Notes: generated by a model not told the origin, from the sequence alone. 64,000 bases of DNA from Clostridium sp. (GCA_018377235.1 JAGZZT010000001.1:124001-188000); one strand, 5' to 3'. Positions 35,801 through 44,707 are shown, counted from the stretch's first letter. Numbers and translations are program-made.

Positions 35801-36423
35801 TCAACGCCATTGAAGACTATCGGGAAATTTCTGAACGGTATGAATTTTTAAAATCTCAGAATGATGATCTGGCTGCGGCCAGGGAGGCTCTTTTAAAAAT
35901 TATAGAGGAGCTGGATACTGGAATGCGGCTGCAGTTTGAGGAAAAATTCGCCCTGATCCGCCAGGAATTTGACAAGGTGTTTAAAGAACTATTCGGCGGC
36001 GGACACGGCGCTCTGATTCTTCAGGAGGATGAGGATATACTGGAAGCAGGAATCCAGATTATTTCCCAGCCTCCGGGTAAAAAGCTTCAAAACATGATGC
36101 AGCTTTCCGGAGGGGAGAAGGCGCTGACTGCCATCGCCCTTCTGTTTGCTATTCAAAATCTGAAGCCGTCTCCCTTCTGTCTTCTGGATGAGATTGAGGC
36201 AGCTTTAGACGACTCGAATGTAGATCGGTTTGCAAAGTATCTTCATAAGCTGACAAAAAATACGCAGTTTATTGTTATCACCCACCGAAGAGGAACCATG
36301 GTTTCCTCTGACCGCCTGTACGGTATTACCATGCAGGAGAAGGGAGTTTCCACTCTTGTTTCCGTGAATCTTGTGGAAAGTGAGCTGGAAGCCCAGGCAA
36401 AGGCAGGCAGGACAAAGTTTTAA
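32836..36423 (+). CDS. smc: Chromosome segregation ATPase SMC
   Basis: This 1195-residue protein has an N-terminal ATPase half with Walker A GPNGSGKSN at about residues 32-40 and a long coiled coil rich in Glu, Gln and Leu. A hinge domain lies near 505-670 (GVVADLIS and the Gly-rich GSMTGGSF segment) before a second coiled coil. The C-terminal half carries the signature LSGGEKAL and Walker B LLDEIEAALDDSN. Together with ScpA and ScpB it compacts and resolves sister chromosomes. Length and gene order (rnc-smc-ftsY) match Bacillus subtilis. The start has GGTGG a few bases upstream, a modest ribosome site, and translation is probably coupled to rnc. Confidence 0.98.
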   Translation: MYLKSIEIQGFKSFANKILFEFHNGITGIVGPNGSGKSNVADAVRWVLGEQRVRQLRGGTMQDVIFSGTEIRKPQGFAYVAITLDNSDHKLPIAYDQVTVSRRLYRSGESEYKINGSACRLKDINELFYDTGIGKEGYSIIGQGQIDKILSGRPEERRELFDEAAGIVKFKKRKLIAQRKLDDEEQNLVRVKDILSELEKQVGPLKIQSESAKEYLRLKEELKGRDANLFLLEHKALQIQISELDQKTSIAKGACEDVSNQSEQLKKEFDQLEEESSLSEEKIASDREAHSKSILLRESMDGQIAVLKEQIRSEQLNEEHMRERISSIDQELRGKDEQKNEYAQQREETKRQVAQAEQELSLAEQRLSEIEQQISKLSEESESTKTAIISALNEKASLAAKSQRYETMLEQVDVRRSEVTQKLLRFKSDESVQEEELKKEETHLNQAQEELQELQELEEKTAFQLNAAEEEGSVLASQLNRSQQDYHISHSKLESLRNLAERYEGYGNSIRRVMEQKSRISGIHGVVADLISTSKKYETAIETALGGSIQNIVTDREETAKELIEYLKKNRYGRATFLPLTGISSRGGFTQESALKEPGILGLASDLVEVKDEYRTLIQYLLGRVVVADTIDHAIALARKFHHTLRIVTLEGELLSAGGSMTGGSFKNSSNLLGRQRELSELQTSCQKALKDVEKTQKAIAANENLKNQCASEAARLREARQEIILRKNTAQLNIERLLGKKQEIAESSADLVMENRELEFQLREIRENRARLSREEEQLEQLQKEQEERSEQISRQLSDFQLKREEASKLLSDTQLSSAGIRQQDNFIVENLSRILKEQKNLKEERQRILESSGVSEAVISKKQEEIEQIRSQMQEETLKAQKLEEALARKSEEKERLAAKQKSFFQKREELSKEISRLDKELYRLESQKERLTERMSDQVSYMWEEYELTYSGAQALREEEPGTIPEIRRAIEELKGKIKSLGNINVNAIEDYREISERYEFLKSQNDDLAAAREALLKIIEELDTGMRLQFEEKFALIRQEFDKVFKELFGGGHGALILQEDEDILEAGIQIISQPPGKKLQNMMQLSGGEKALTAIALLFAIQNLKPSPFCLLDEIEAALDDSNVDRFAKYLHKLTKNTQFIVITHRRGTMVSSDRLYGITMQEKGVSTLVSVNLVESELEAQAKAGRTKF

Positions 36424-36454
36424 ACAGGATTTTATATAGAGGAGGAAAACATAT

Positions 36455-37393
36455 ATGAGCGGAGGAAAAAAAGGATTTTTCGGACGTCTGGTAGAAGGAC
36501 TGACGAAGACAAGAAATTCGATTGTGGCTGGAATTGATTCTATTTTCAGCGGATTTTCAGCCATTGACGACGATTTCTATGAGGAAATTGAGGAAACGCT
36601 GATTATGGGAGATCTGGGAATCCAGACTACCATGGCGATTATGGAAGATCTCCGTCAAAAAGTGAAGGAACAGCACATTAAGGAGCCTTCTGAATGTAAG
36701 GAGCTTCTGATCGAGAGCATCCGTTCCCAGATGGATCTGGGTGAAAATGCCTATGAATTTGAGAACAGAAAATCCGTAGTTCTCGTTATTGGAGTAAACG
36801 GAGTAGGAAAAACCACCTCTGTGGGAAAGCTGGCCGGTCAGTTAAAGGAACAGGGGAAAAAGGTTATTCTGGCAGCAGCCGATACTTTCCGTGCAGCAGC
36901 TATTGAGCAGCTGACCGAGTGGTCCAACCGGGCGGGCGTGGAGCTGATTGCCCAGCAGGAAGGCTCCGATCCGGCCGCTGTCATCTATGATGCCATCGCA
37001 GCTGCCAAGTCAAGACATGCGGACATTCTGATCTGCGATACAGCAGGCCGTCTCCACAATAAAAAGAATCTGATGGAGGAATTAAAAAAGATTAACCGAA
37101 TTATTGACAAGGAATTTCCTGATGCTTACCGTGAAACTCTGGTAGTGTTAGATGGAACTACTGGACAGAATGCTCTGGCCCAGGCAAAGCAGTTCATGGA
37201 AGCTGCCGATATTACCGGCATTATCCTGACTAAGTTAGATGGAACAGCCAAAGGAGGAATCGCCGTAGCCATCCAGTCAGAGCTTGGTATTCCAGTGAAA
37301 TATATTGGAATTGGAGAAAAAATTGATGATCTTCAGAAATTTAACGCAAATGACTTTGTAAACGCTTTGTTTGAAAAACCGGCAGAGCAGTAA
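36455..37393 (+). CDS. ftsY: Signal recognition particle receptor
   Basis: This 312-residue SRP GTPase has an N domain (four helices, about 15-95) and a G domain with GVNGVGKTTSVGKLA, DTFRAAA, DTAGRLHNKKNLMEEL and TKLDGTAKGG. The acidic N-terminal A region of Escherichia coli is absent; a short basic, glycine-rich start may touch the membrane. It docks ribosome-Ffh complexes at the membrane. Its partner ffh is at 50297-51655. Confidence 0.97.
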   Translation: MSGGKKGFFGRLVEGLTKTRNSIVAGIDSIFSGFSAIDDDFYEEIEETLIMGDLGIQTTMAIMEDLRQKVKEQHIKEPSECKELLIESIRSQMDLGENAYEFENRKSVVLVIGVNGVGKTTSVGKLAGQLKEQGKKVILAAADTFRAAAIEQLTEWSNRAGVELIAQQEGSDPAAVIYDAIAAAKSRHADILICDTAGRLHNKKNLMEELKKINRIIDKEFPDAYRETLVVLDGTTGQNALAQAKQFMEAADITGIILTKLDGTAKGGIAVAIQSELGIPVKYIGIGEKIDDLQKFNANDFVNALFEKPAEQ

Positions 37394-37423
37394 AGAAAAC
37401 GACAGAAGGAGAGAGGGAAGACC

Positions 37424-38665
37424 ATGTGCGAAAATGAGAAGAAGCTGACACTGGAAAAGTTCGAGGAGGCCACCGAGGTGGTGGGAAAGGTTATTTCTGA
37501 GACAAAGCTGGTTTACAGCGAACACTTTTCCAATATGACGGGAAATAAAGTATATTTTAAACCAGAAAATATGCAGTACACAGGAGCCTATAAGGTAAGA
37601 GGCGCTTACTATAAAATCAGTACTTTATCAGAGGAGGAAAAGCAGAAGGGTCTTATCACCGCCTCTGCGGGCAACCATGCTCAGGGAGTCGCCTATGCGG
37701 CCAAGCTGGCCGGCATTAAAGCTACCATTGTCATGCCGACCTCTACTCCGCTGATGAAAGTCAACCGCACCAGAGGCTACGGCGCCGAAGTTGTGCTGGA
37801 GGGAGACGTGTTCGATCAGGCTCTGGCTCATGCTTATCAGCTGGCAGATGAGCACGGGTACACCTTTGTCCATCCATTTAATGATCTGGATGTGGCTACC
37901 GGACAGGGAACCATTGCCATGGAGATTATTAAAGAGCTTCCAACTGTCGACTATATTTTAGTTCCCATCGGCGGCGGCGGTCTCTGCACCGGCGTGTCTA
38001 CTCTGGCCAAGCTGCTGAATCCAAAGATCAAGGTAATTGGGGTGGAGCCGTCAGGGGCAAACTGTATGCAGGAGTCGTTGAAGGCAGGAAAGGTAGTGTC
38101 TCTTCCAGGAGTCAATACCATCGCAGACGGAACGGCTGTTCAGAGACCTGGCGATCTCCTCTTCCCATATATTCAGGAAAATGTAGATAAAATTATTACT
38201 ATTGATGATTCCGAGCTGATTGTAGCGTTCCTGGATATGGTAGAAAACCACAAGATGATCGTAGAAAATTCAGGTCTTCTGACAGTAGCTGCCTTAAAGC
38301 ACCTGGACGTAAAGAAGAAAAAAATTGTTTCTATCTTAAGCGGCGGCAATATGGATGTAATCACCATGGCTTCCATTGTCCAGCATGGACTGATCCAGAG
38401 GGACAGGGTGTTTACTGTCTCTGTCCTGCTTCCTGACAAACCAGGTGAGCTGGCCAAGGTGGCTTCTCTTCTGGCAGAACAGCATGGCAACGTGATTAAG
38501 CTGGAGCATAACCAGTTTGTCAGCATCAACCGAAATGCGGCAGTGGAACTGCGCATCACACTGGAAGCTTTCGGAACGGATCACAAGAATACGATTGTAG
38601 CCGCATTAAGCGAGGCTGGATATCGTCCAAAGCTTGTAAAGTCAAAAAGTGTCTATGAATTGTAG
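37424..38665 (+). CDS. ilvA: Threonine ammonia-lyase
   Basis: This 413-residue PLP enzyme deaminates threonine to 2-oxobutanoate, feeding isoleucine synthesis or threonine fermentation. PLP-lysine segment GAYKVRGAYYKIS, phosphate-binding SAGNHAQGVAYAA, the glycine loop PIGGGGLCTGV, and a C-terminal ACT domain from about residue 325 (VFTVSVLLPDKPGELAKVA) are visible. The length is that of the shorter, single-ACT form common in Clostridia (TdcB/IlvA type), so the catabolic role is equally possible. No leader peptide or T-box is visible in the 30 bases after ftsY. Confidence 0.92.
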   Translation: MCENEKKLTLEKFEEATEVVGKVISETKLVYSEHFSNMTGNKVYFKPENMQYTGAYKVRGAYYKISTLSEEEKQKGLITASAGNHAQGVAYAAKLAGIKATIVMPTSTPLMKVNRTRGYGAEVVLEGDVFDQALAHAYQLADEHGYTFVHPFNDLDVATGQGTIAMEIIKELPTVDYILVPIGGGGLCTGVSTLAKLLNPKIKVIGVEPSGANCMQESLKAGKVVSLPGVNTIADGTAVQRPGDLLFPYIQENVDKIITIDDSELIVAFLDMVENHKMIVENSGLLTVAALKHLDVKKKKIVSILSGGNMDVITMASIVQHGLIQRDRVFTVSVLLPDKPGELAKVASLLAEQHGNVIKLEHNQFVSINRNAAVELRITLEAFGTDHKNTIVAALSEAGYRPKLVKSKSVYEL

Positions 38666-38693
38666 CTGAAACGGGGGGAGCTGTGAAAGCATT

Positions 38694-39950
38694 ATGTATC
38701 AATTAGACCAGAATACGCCTTTAGAGAAAAATCTCTGGTTTTTTGTCAAATGGAGTGCTGTTTCCAGTCTGATAGGCCTGACAACCGGGCTGGTGGGGAC
38801 TATATTTGGACATATTGTCATGAGGGCAGGCGCTTATTTTAATGGCCACCATTGGACCTTAGGCCTTCTGCCTGCAGCAGGCCTTATGATTGTGTGGATT
38901 TACCACCTCCTAAAGGAAGATAAAAACAGGGGAACCAACATGGTGATTGAATCCATCTACACGGATTCTGATATTTCTCCCGGCACTGCCCCAGCTATCT
39001 TCCTGGGTACCATTCTCACCCATCTTTCCGGAGGTTCTGCCGGACGGGAAGGAGCTGCCCTGCAAATGGGCGGAAGCATCGGAAATCAGATTGGCCGTCT
39101 GATGAAGTTGGACGATAAGGATAAAAAAATTGCAGTTATGTGCGGAATGAGCGGAGCCTTTGCGGCTCTGTTCGGCACCCCCATGGCTGCGGCTCTGTTT
39201 TCCATGGAAGTTATCAGCATCGGCGTTATGTACTACGCGGCTCTTGTTCCCTGTACCTTTTCCGCCTTTATCGGGGCGGCCGTATCAAGGCGTCTGGGAC
39301 TTTCTCCAGAAGCTTTTGACATTGGTCAGATTCCTGATTTTTCACTGAAAGCAGCACTGCTCATGGTTGTGTTAGGCGTTTTATGCGCTCTGGTTTCCGA
39401 ACTGTTCTGTATTGTTCTCCACCGCACCGAGAAGGTGTATCGGCGGTACTTTCCGTCTCCAGGCAGACGGATTGCGGCAGGCGCTGTTCTGATTATCGCG
39501 CTTACGCTTCTGGAAGGTTCCTTTGATTACAATGGAAGCGGTATTTTGCTGATTGAACGGTGCTTTGAGGGGGAGGTACAGTATACGGCATTTCTGTGGA
39601 AAATCCTTTTCACCGCAGTAACCCTGGAGGCTGGTTTTAAAGGCGGAGAGATTGTTCCTACCTTCTGCATCGGGGCCGTCTTTGGGTGCAGCTTTGCCAT
39701 GGCAACAGGGCAGCCTTTCGGCCTGATGACAGCCTGCGGTATGCTGGCTCTGTTTGTGGGCGTGACCAACTGTCCCATTTCTACGCTTTTGATTGGTTTT
39801 GAAATGTTCGGATACCAGGCAATGCCGTACTTCGTGATAGTGATTGCCGTAAGCTTTACCCTCTCAGGCTACTACAGCCTTTACTCCAGCCAGAAATTTG
39901 TCTACTCTAAGACGAAAACAGAATACATCAACCGGAAAATGGAAGAGTAG
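38694..39950 (+). CDS. ClC-family anion transporter, possibly fluoride/proton type
   Basis: This 418-residue membrane protein of about ten to twelve helices has the ClC core: GGSAGREGAALQMGGSIG (the gating Glu is in GREG), followed by GMSGAFAALFGTPMAAALF, and a late FKGGEIVPTFCIGAVFG. The residue after GREG is Ala, not the Pro of classical chloride channels; this and the short length resemble the CLC-F fluoride exporters. I see no fluoride riboswitch in the 28-base gap before it. The downstream amidohydrolase starts 12 bases later, so the two are probably co-transcribed with ilvA. Confidence 0.82.
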   Translation: MYQLDQNTPLEKNLWFFVKWSAVSSLIGLTTGLVGTIFGHIVMRAGAYFNGHHWTLGLLPAAGLMIVWIYHLLKEDKNRGTNMVIESIYTDSDISPGTAPAIFLGTILTHLSGGSAGREGAALQMGGSIGNQIGRLMKLDDKDKKIAVMCGMSGAFAALFGTPMAAALFSMEVISIGVMYYAALVPCTFSAFIGAAVSRRLGLSPEAFDIGQIPDFSLKAALLMVVLGVLCALVSELFCIVLHRTEKVYRRYFPSPGRRIAAGAVLIIALTLLEGSFDYNGSGILLIERCFEGEVQYTAFLWKILFTAVTLEAGFKGGEIVPTFCIGAVFGCSFAMATGQPFGLMTACGMLALFVGVTNCPISTLLIGFEMFGYQAMPYFVIVIAVSFTLSGYYSLYSSQKFVYSKTKTEYINRKMEE

Positions 39951-39962
39951 GAGGAAAATTCA

Positions 39963-41297
39963 ATGAAAACACTGATTCGGCACGCGACTGTGCTTACCAT
40001 GGATGAGAAAAATACTGTATTTAAAAATGGATGTGTTCTCATCGATGGGGACAAGATTATAAAGACGGGGGAGGAATCAAAACTGCAGGCAGATATTGAG
40101 GCTTTTGGTGCTTCCCAGATTATCGACGGACACGGAGGAATTCTGCTTCCTGGAATGATTAATACCCACTGCCATGTCTCCATGATGCCTTTCCGCACCC
40201 TGGGAGACGATTGTGCCGACCGTCTGAGGCGCTTTCTTTTTCCTCTGGAGAACGATGCCATGACCAGAAAATTAGTCCGGCTGGCTGCCAGATACGGAAT
40301 CTGTGAGATGCTTTTAGCCGGAGTTACCTCTTTCGTAGATATGTACTATTTTGAAGATCAGGTAGCCGAGGCCTGTGAGGAGCTTGGCATCCGGGGCTGG
40401 CTGGGAGAGACGGTGATCGGGCAGAAAACCTGCGACAGTGAGGAGCCTTACGGCGGCCTGGCTTATGCTGAGAACTTTATCAGGCAGTGGAAAGGCAGCA
40501 GCCTTGTAAAACCCTCTGCAGCTCCCCACGCCACCTACAGCAATAGCCCGGAAATGCTGAAAAAAGCTTACGAGCTGTCATGTAAGCATGACACCCTGTT
40601 TACCCTCCATGCCAGCGAGATGGATTTTGAGATGGAGCAGTTCAGACGCGAGAATAACATGACTCCATCTGAATTTTTACAGGATTTGGGCCTGTTAAGC
40701 GACAGGACACTTCTGGCTCATTGTGTCTACATGACGGATCGCGATATGGATTTGCTGGCGGAGACGGGAACCGCTGTGGCTCACTGCATCGGATCCAATA
40801 CAAAGGGCGGACGAGGAGTAGCCCCTGTTCCTGCCATGCAGAAGAGGAATATTCCGGTAGGCCTTGGAACAGACGGCGCTTCCTCTGGAAATACGCTGGA
40901 TTTATTTACTCTGTTTAAGCTGTTTGCCGATTTCCAGAAAACAGCTTACCATGACAGGAGCCTGTTCCCGGCAGAAGATATTGTAAGAATTGGGACCACA
41001 GGCGGAGCAAGAGCTGTTCATGCAGAAAAAGAGCTGGGTTCTATTGAATCCGGAAAGAAGGCGGATTTAGTCATTGTGGAAACAGATTCTGTCAATATGT
41101 TCCCATGTTATAATCCATATTCTGCCCTTGTCTACTCAGCCAATGCCTCTAATGTGGATACCGTCATGGTAAATGGCCAGCTGCTGGTACGCGGAAAACA
41201 GCTGGTAAGGGCCGACCTGGCAAAGATCCGTGAAGAGCTTCGCCAGGAGATGGGACCTTTTATGGAGGCGGCCAGACAATATGGAGACATGCTGTAG
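39963..41297 (+). CDS. Amidohydrolase / deaminase of the TRZ/ATZ (MtaD-like) family
   Basis: This 444-residue metal-dependent enzyme shows the zinc ligands in NTHCHVSMMPFRT, the TLHASEMDFE segment, LAHCVYMTDRD with its His, the Asp of GLGTDGASSGNTLDLF, and the terminal composite barrel. Members deaminate S-adenosylhomocysteine, methylthioadenosine, 5'-deoxyadenosine or chlorinated triazines; the first group is most common in Clostridia. The substrate cannot be fixed from sequence alone. It lies directly after the ClC gene and two bases before the convergent sugar-kinase gene. Confidence 0.85.
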   Translation: MKTLIRHATVLTMDEKNTVFKNGCVLIDGDKIIKTGEESKLQADIEAFGASQIIDGHGGILLPGMINTHCHVSMMPFRTLGDDCADRLRRFLFPLENDAMTRKLVRLAARYGICEMLLAGVTSFVDMYYFEDQVAEACEELGIRGWLGETVIGQKTCDSEEPYGGLAYAENFIRQWKGSSLVKPSAAPHATYSNSPEMLKKAYELSCKHDTLFTLHASEMDFEMEQFRRENNMTPSEFLQDLGLLSDRTLLAHCVYMTDRDMDLLAETGTAVAHCIGSNTKGGRGVAPVPAMQKRNIPVGLGTDGASSGNTLDLFTLFKLFADFQKTAYHDRSLFPAEDIVRIGTTGGARAVHAEKELGSIESGKKADLVIVETDSVNMFPCYNPYSALVYSANASNVDTVMVNGQLLVRGKQLVRADLAKIREELRQEMGPFMEAARQYGDML

Positions 41298-41298
41298 A

Positions 41299-42231
41299 TT
41301 AAAACGCAGTCTTTAAATCAAGCTTTGAAAATTCTTCTTCTGAGAGGGAGGCTCCTTTCACGCTGACTACCGCGGCAGAAACGCGGCCGGCAGCTTCAAG
41401 GGCTTCCCTCATGTTATATCCCAGACTTAAGCAGGCCATGACAGTCCCAATATGGGAGTCTCCAGCTCCTACCGTATCGGCTATCTGAGCCGGGTAAGCG
41501 GGAATTTGGTAGAAAGAGCCGTCCTGCTCCAGGCAGCAGGCTCCATTTTTTCCCAGAGTAATGATCACAGTATTTCTTGTTTTCTGAAATAGTCTCTCCG
41601 CCGCTTCCCTGGCTGAACTGCAGCCGGAGAGAGCGCAGGCCTCCGCTTCATTAATGTGGAGAATAGGGTGAAGATCGAGCATTCTTTCTGTCTTTTCTTT
41701 CTCAATTAAAATTCCTCTTGGACCGGGAGCATAAAAAATCTGCTGTTCTCTGTGATCCTCCAGATAGCTTAACAGCTCGTTTCCTGTAGGTTCTTCCACT
41801 TCCAGACCGCAGATATAGGTCATGTCAAACTTTTCCTTTTCGAATGGCTCCATCCATCTTCTGCAGAACGTGTACTCAGCTCCGTGCAGAGACATAAAGG
41901 TTCGTTCTCCTCCTTGTTCTACCAGACAGTAGCAGCAGCCGTTTTCTCGATCCGGGACATCGGCCAGCACAGGAAATCCCTTCTGTTTCAGTTCTTTTCT
42001 CACATAATCTCCGTAAACGCCAGTTCCTACCGGTGAAATAAAGGTATGAGGCGCTCCGAACTGGCGGATGATGTTGGCCGCATTGTAGGCGCAGCCTCCT
42101 AAAGTCATAGACTGACTGAAAGGATGAATGTCCTCCTCTGTCTTTGGAAGGTGAGCTATATTAATAATAATATCCACACAGGTAGAGCCGATAATTAAAA
42201 TTTTTTTAGGAGTTTGAATTTTATTTTTCAT
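41299..42231 (-). CDS. PfkB-family carbohydrate or nucleoside kinase
   Basis: This 310-residue ribokinase-fold kinase has an N-terminal LIIGSTCVDIIINI, a GGCAYNAANIIRQFG substrate region, and the C-terminal anion hole with catalytic Asp in DTVGAGDSHIGTVMACL. Ribokinase, 2-dehydro-3-deoxygluconokinase and pseudouridine kinase are possible relatives; the substrate is open. I start it at the ATG at 42231, with GAGGAAA upstream; an in-frame GTG at 42252 lacks a ribosome site. It is divergent from the AbgA-like hydrolase gene and convergent with the deaminase gene. Confidence 0.85.
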   Translation of the reverse strand: MKNKIQTPKKILIIGSTCVDIIINIAHLPKTEEDIHPFSQSMTLGGCAYNAANIIRQFGAPHTFISPVGTGVYGDYVRKELKQKGFPVLADVPDRENGCCYCLVEQGGERTFMSLHGAEYTFCRRWMEPFEKEKFDMTYICGLEVEEPTGNELLSYLEDHREQQIFYAPGPRGILIEKEKTERMLDLHPILHINEAEACALSGCSSAREAAERLFQKTRNTVIITLGKNGACCLEQDGSFYQIPAYPAQIADTVGAGDSHIGTVMACLSLGYNMREALEAAGRVSAAVVSVKGASLSEEEFSKLDLKTAF

Positions 42232-42321
42232 AAGATGTTTCCTCACATTCACTTTATAATTGGAGCTTATCGTAAAAGTATCAGATAAAAAAAGCGAAAT
42301 CCTGCTCCAGTAGAAAAAACG

Positions 42322-42347
42322 CTGTTTTTATAGTATACTAAAAAACA
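42322..42347. promoter_or_regulatory. Near-perfect palindrome between divergent genes, possible operator
   Basis: CTGTTTTT and AAAAACAG flank a central TAGTATACTA, giving an almost perfect two-fold symmetric site of about 26 bases with -10-like TATACT on both strands. It lies between the pfkB kinase and the AbgA-like hydrolase, where a shared operator would be expected. No regulator gene is adjacent. Confidence 0.5.
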
Positions 42348-42405
42348 GAAATATTCAAATAGTTTCAAAAGCGTCCAAAACTGCTTTTTAAAGGAGGAGA
42401 CAGAG

Positions 42406-43764
42406 GTGGAAAGAAAACAAAATTGTCAGGCACATTCGGAACAGGATATATACAGAAAAATTTCAGCTATGGCAGAGGAAGAGAGAGACGAGCTTATTCG
42501 GATCAGAAGGGATTTTCATAAATATCCAGAAACTGGGTGGCTGGAAATGAGAACTTCTGCTAAAATTGCAGAATATCTGACAGAGCTCGGCATGGAAGTC
42601 CTCACCGGAAAGGACGTATGCAGGGAAGAAGCCCGTATCGGCGTGCCTGATTCAGATATTCTGGAACGCCATTTCAGCCAGGTGAAGGAGCAGGGCGCAC
42701 CCGCCCGGTTTCTGACAGAGGAACTGGAACAGGGGTATACGGGAGTGGTAGGAATCCTCCGCTGCGGGGAGGGGCCGACCGTCGCTCTGAGATTTGATAT
42801 TGACGCTCTCCCCATGGAGGAAGCAGGGGATCTGGAACATCGTCCTTTCCGGGAGGGATTTTCTTCCCAGAATCCAGGAATGATGCACGCCTGCGGCCAT
42901 GACTGCCATGCAGCTATCGGTCTTGGGACAGCCAGGATTCTGTCTGCGCTCAGAGAGCAGCTGCACGGCACTGTAAAATTTCTGTTCCAGCCTGGGGAGG
43001 AGGGGACAAAAGGCGCTTACGCCATGGTGGAAAAGGGTCACCTGGACGGAGTCGACTATTTTGCCGGAACTCATGTAGCGCCGGACGACAAGGAGGACGA
43101 TGGGGACATTACCCCGGGAACCTACGGTTCACTGGCTACCTGTAAGTATAACGTCTTCTTTCACGGTCAGGCAGCCCATGCAGGAGGCTTTCCGGAAGAA
43201 GGGAAAAATGCCGTTCTGGCCGCAGCTCATGCTGCAGTAGGGCTGTCCGGCATTGCCCGCCACAGCCAGGGCATCAGCCGGGTCAACGTAGGCGTGATCC
43301 GGGGCGGCAGCAACAGCAACGTAGTGGCGGATGAGGCCATGATTTCCATGGAGGTCCGGGGAGAAACAGATGAAATTAATCAATACATGGATCGGCGGGC
43401 AAAGGAAATCTGTCAGGCAGCGGCAATGATGGAGGAATGCAGCTGCGAGATGCGGCTGATGGGCAGAGCCCCCTCCCAGGTCAGCAGTCCGGAACTGATT
43501 GATCGGATTTCAAACCTGGTCAGGAACCATCTGCCCCAGTACCGGGTGAGCAGTAATCCAAACGCCAAAAACTGGGGCAGCGAAGATATCGGTTTTATGA
43601 TGAACCGGGTACAGGAACAGGGCGGACAGGCTGTCTACATGAGAACCATGACAAAAATGGCATCCCCTCAGCATACCGTGCGGTTTGATGTGGATGAGGA
43701 CGTTCTTGTAAAGGGAGCTGTCTCATTTTCTGCCATTGTCTGCGATTTACTGAAGAAGGATTAA
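42406..43764 (+). CDS. M20 amidohydrolase resembling AbgA (aminobenzoyl-glutamate hydrolase subunit A)
   Basis: This 452-residue zinc/manganese hydrolase carries DIDALPMEEA, HACGHDCHAAIG, FQPGEEGTKGA, a dimerisation domain starting FHGQAAHAGGFPEEG, and the final ligand region near SPQHTVRFDVDED. An N-terminal extension (residues about 55-105) before the first metal ligand is typical of AbgA-like proteins and absent from ordinary aminoacylases. Substrates may be p-aminobenzoyl-glutamate or another N-acyl amino acid. It starts with GTG and has AAAGGAGGAG upstream. Its AbgB partner is not in the window. Confidence 0.88.
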   Translation: MERKQNCQAHSEQDIYRKISAMAEEERDELIRIRRDFHKYPETGWLEMRTSAKIAEYLTELGMEVLTGKDVCREEARIGVPDSDILERHFSQVKEQGAPARFLTEELEQGYTGVVGILRCGEGPTVALRFDIDALPMEEAGDLEHRPFREGFSSQNPGMMHACGHDCHAAIGLGTARILSALREQLHGTVKFLFQPGEEGTKGAYAMVEKGHLDGVDYFAGTHVAPDDKEDDGDITPGTYGSLATCKYNVFFHGQAAHAGGFPEEGKNAVLAAAHAAVGLSGIARHSQGISRVNVGVIRGGSNSNVVADEAMISMEVRGETDEINQYMDRRAKEICQAAAMMEECSCEMRLMGRAPSQVSSPELIDRISNLVRNHLPQYRVSSNPNAKNWGSEDIGFMMNRVQEQGGQAVYMRTMTKMASPQHTVRFDVDEDVLVKGAVSFSAIVCDLLKKD

Positions 43765-43795
43765 GGCTGAAACCATAATTTCAGGCGTTTTTTCA

Positions 43796-44017
43796 TTAAC
43801 GCTGATCATCTTCATCTGGAACATACTCTAAAATATCTCCTGGCTGGCAGTCTAAGGCCTCGCAAATAGCGTTGAGAGTAGAAAAGCGAATTGCGCTGAT
43901 TTTTCCCGTCTTAATTTTTGACAGGTTAACATTGGAAACGCCTACCCGCTCTGACAGCTCGTTAAGAGACATTTTTCTGTCAGCCATTACCCGGTCAAGG
44001 CGAAGAATAATAGCCAT
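43796..44017 (-). CDS. Small XRE-family HTH regulator
   Basis: This 73-residue protein consists almost entirely of a Cro/CI-like helix-turn-helix: KMSLNELSERVGVSNVNLSK around residues 15-34, then TLNAICEALDCQPGDILEY. This short form regularly stands next to DUF2975 membrane proteins in Firmicutes, as it does here with a 42-base gap. The two probably form an operon in which the HTH protein represses its own promoter at 44708-44736. Confidence 0.88.
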   Translation of the reverse strand: MAIILRLDRVMADRKMSLNELSERVGVSNVNLSKIKTGKISAIRFSTLNAICEALDCQPGDILEYVPDEDDQR

Positions 44018-44059
44018 AAAAGGCTCCTTTCATAAAATAGGCGCAGACTTTACCTGCGC

Positions 44060-44641
44060 CTATAAAGTTTCGTCTGATTCTCTCTGCAGTCCCTCACCAT
44101 AGAGAAAAATAAGCTCCAAAGCGTGAAAAAACAGATAGGTCATCATATAGGGCAGCAGAGCTGCCAGTCCGGCAATTCCGAAAATAAAGCTGCTTAAAAA
44201 AGCTAATACTGCCAATACTGCATAAACGCGGGAGCAATTCCTCCACATATGGGAACTGAACTCTGTGAAGGGCGTATCTCCTGTTTTAATTTTTTTAAAC
44301 ATGCGCAGCAAAGCTAGGAAAACATAATAGGCTATTAGATTAGGGAATATTTTGGATACTGTGCATACAATTAATGTCAGATAGCTGATATTGCTGCTGT
44401 TTCCCTTTTCTGTAATAAATATGCCGCCTAGAAGCTGGGCTAAGAAGTTCCCAAGATTGTTACCCTCTGTATAAAAGCCGGGAACTGCCAGTACACTGAT
44501 AAATACTGCCGCGTATACTAAAATAGTCGCTGCACTAAGAAAAAGAAACACCTTCAAATAGGAACAGATCAGATTACTTTCTTCTGAAAGTAAATCCAAC
44601 AGAGATTTTCGATTAAGATTTTCTAATGCTTCACGTTTCAT
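44060..44641 (-). CDS. DUF2975-type membrane protein
   Basis: This 193-residue protein has about four transmembrane helices (near residues 29-52, 88-110, 127-150, 156-182). I start it at the ATG at 44641, supported by AAGGAG; the frame continues 17 residues upstream without a ribosome site. The function is unknown. DUF2975/XRE pairs are widespread in Firmicutes, and the membrane partner may sense envelope state and set the activity of the small HTH regulator; that is inference from pairing only. Confidence 0.78.
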   Translation of the reverse strand: MKREALENLNRKSLLDLLSEESNLICSYLKVFLFLSAATILVYAAVFISVLAVPGFYTEGNNLGNFLAQLLGGIFITEKGNSSNISYLTLIVCTVSKIFPNLIAYYVFLALLRMFKKIKTGDTPFTEFSSHMWRNCSRVYAVLAVLAFLSSFIFGIAGLAALLPYMMTYLFFHALELIFLYGEGLQRESDETL

Positions 44642-44707
44642 ACAATTCACTCCTTTCTGAAATCTACAGCAAACAAAGGTCTGCCTTCCCATGTGTTATC
44701 TGTTTTC

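Noticed and set aside
38666..38693. Fluoride riboswitch before the ClC gene
   Set aside because: The gap is only 28 bases, too short for the aptamer.
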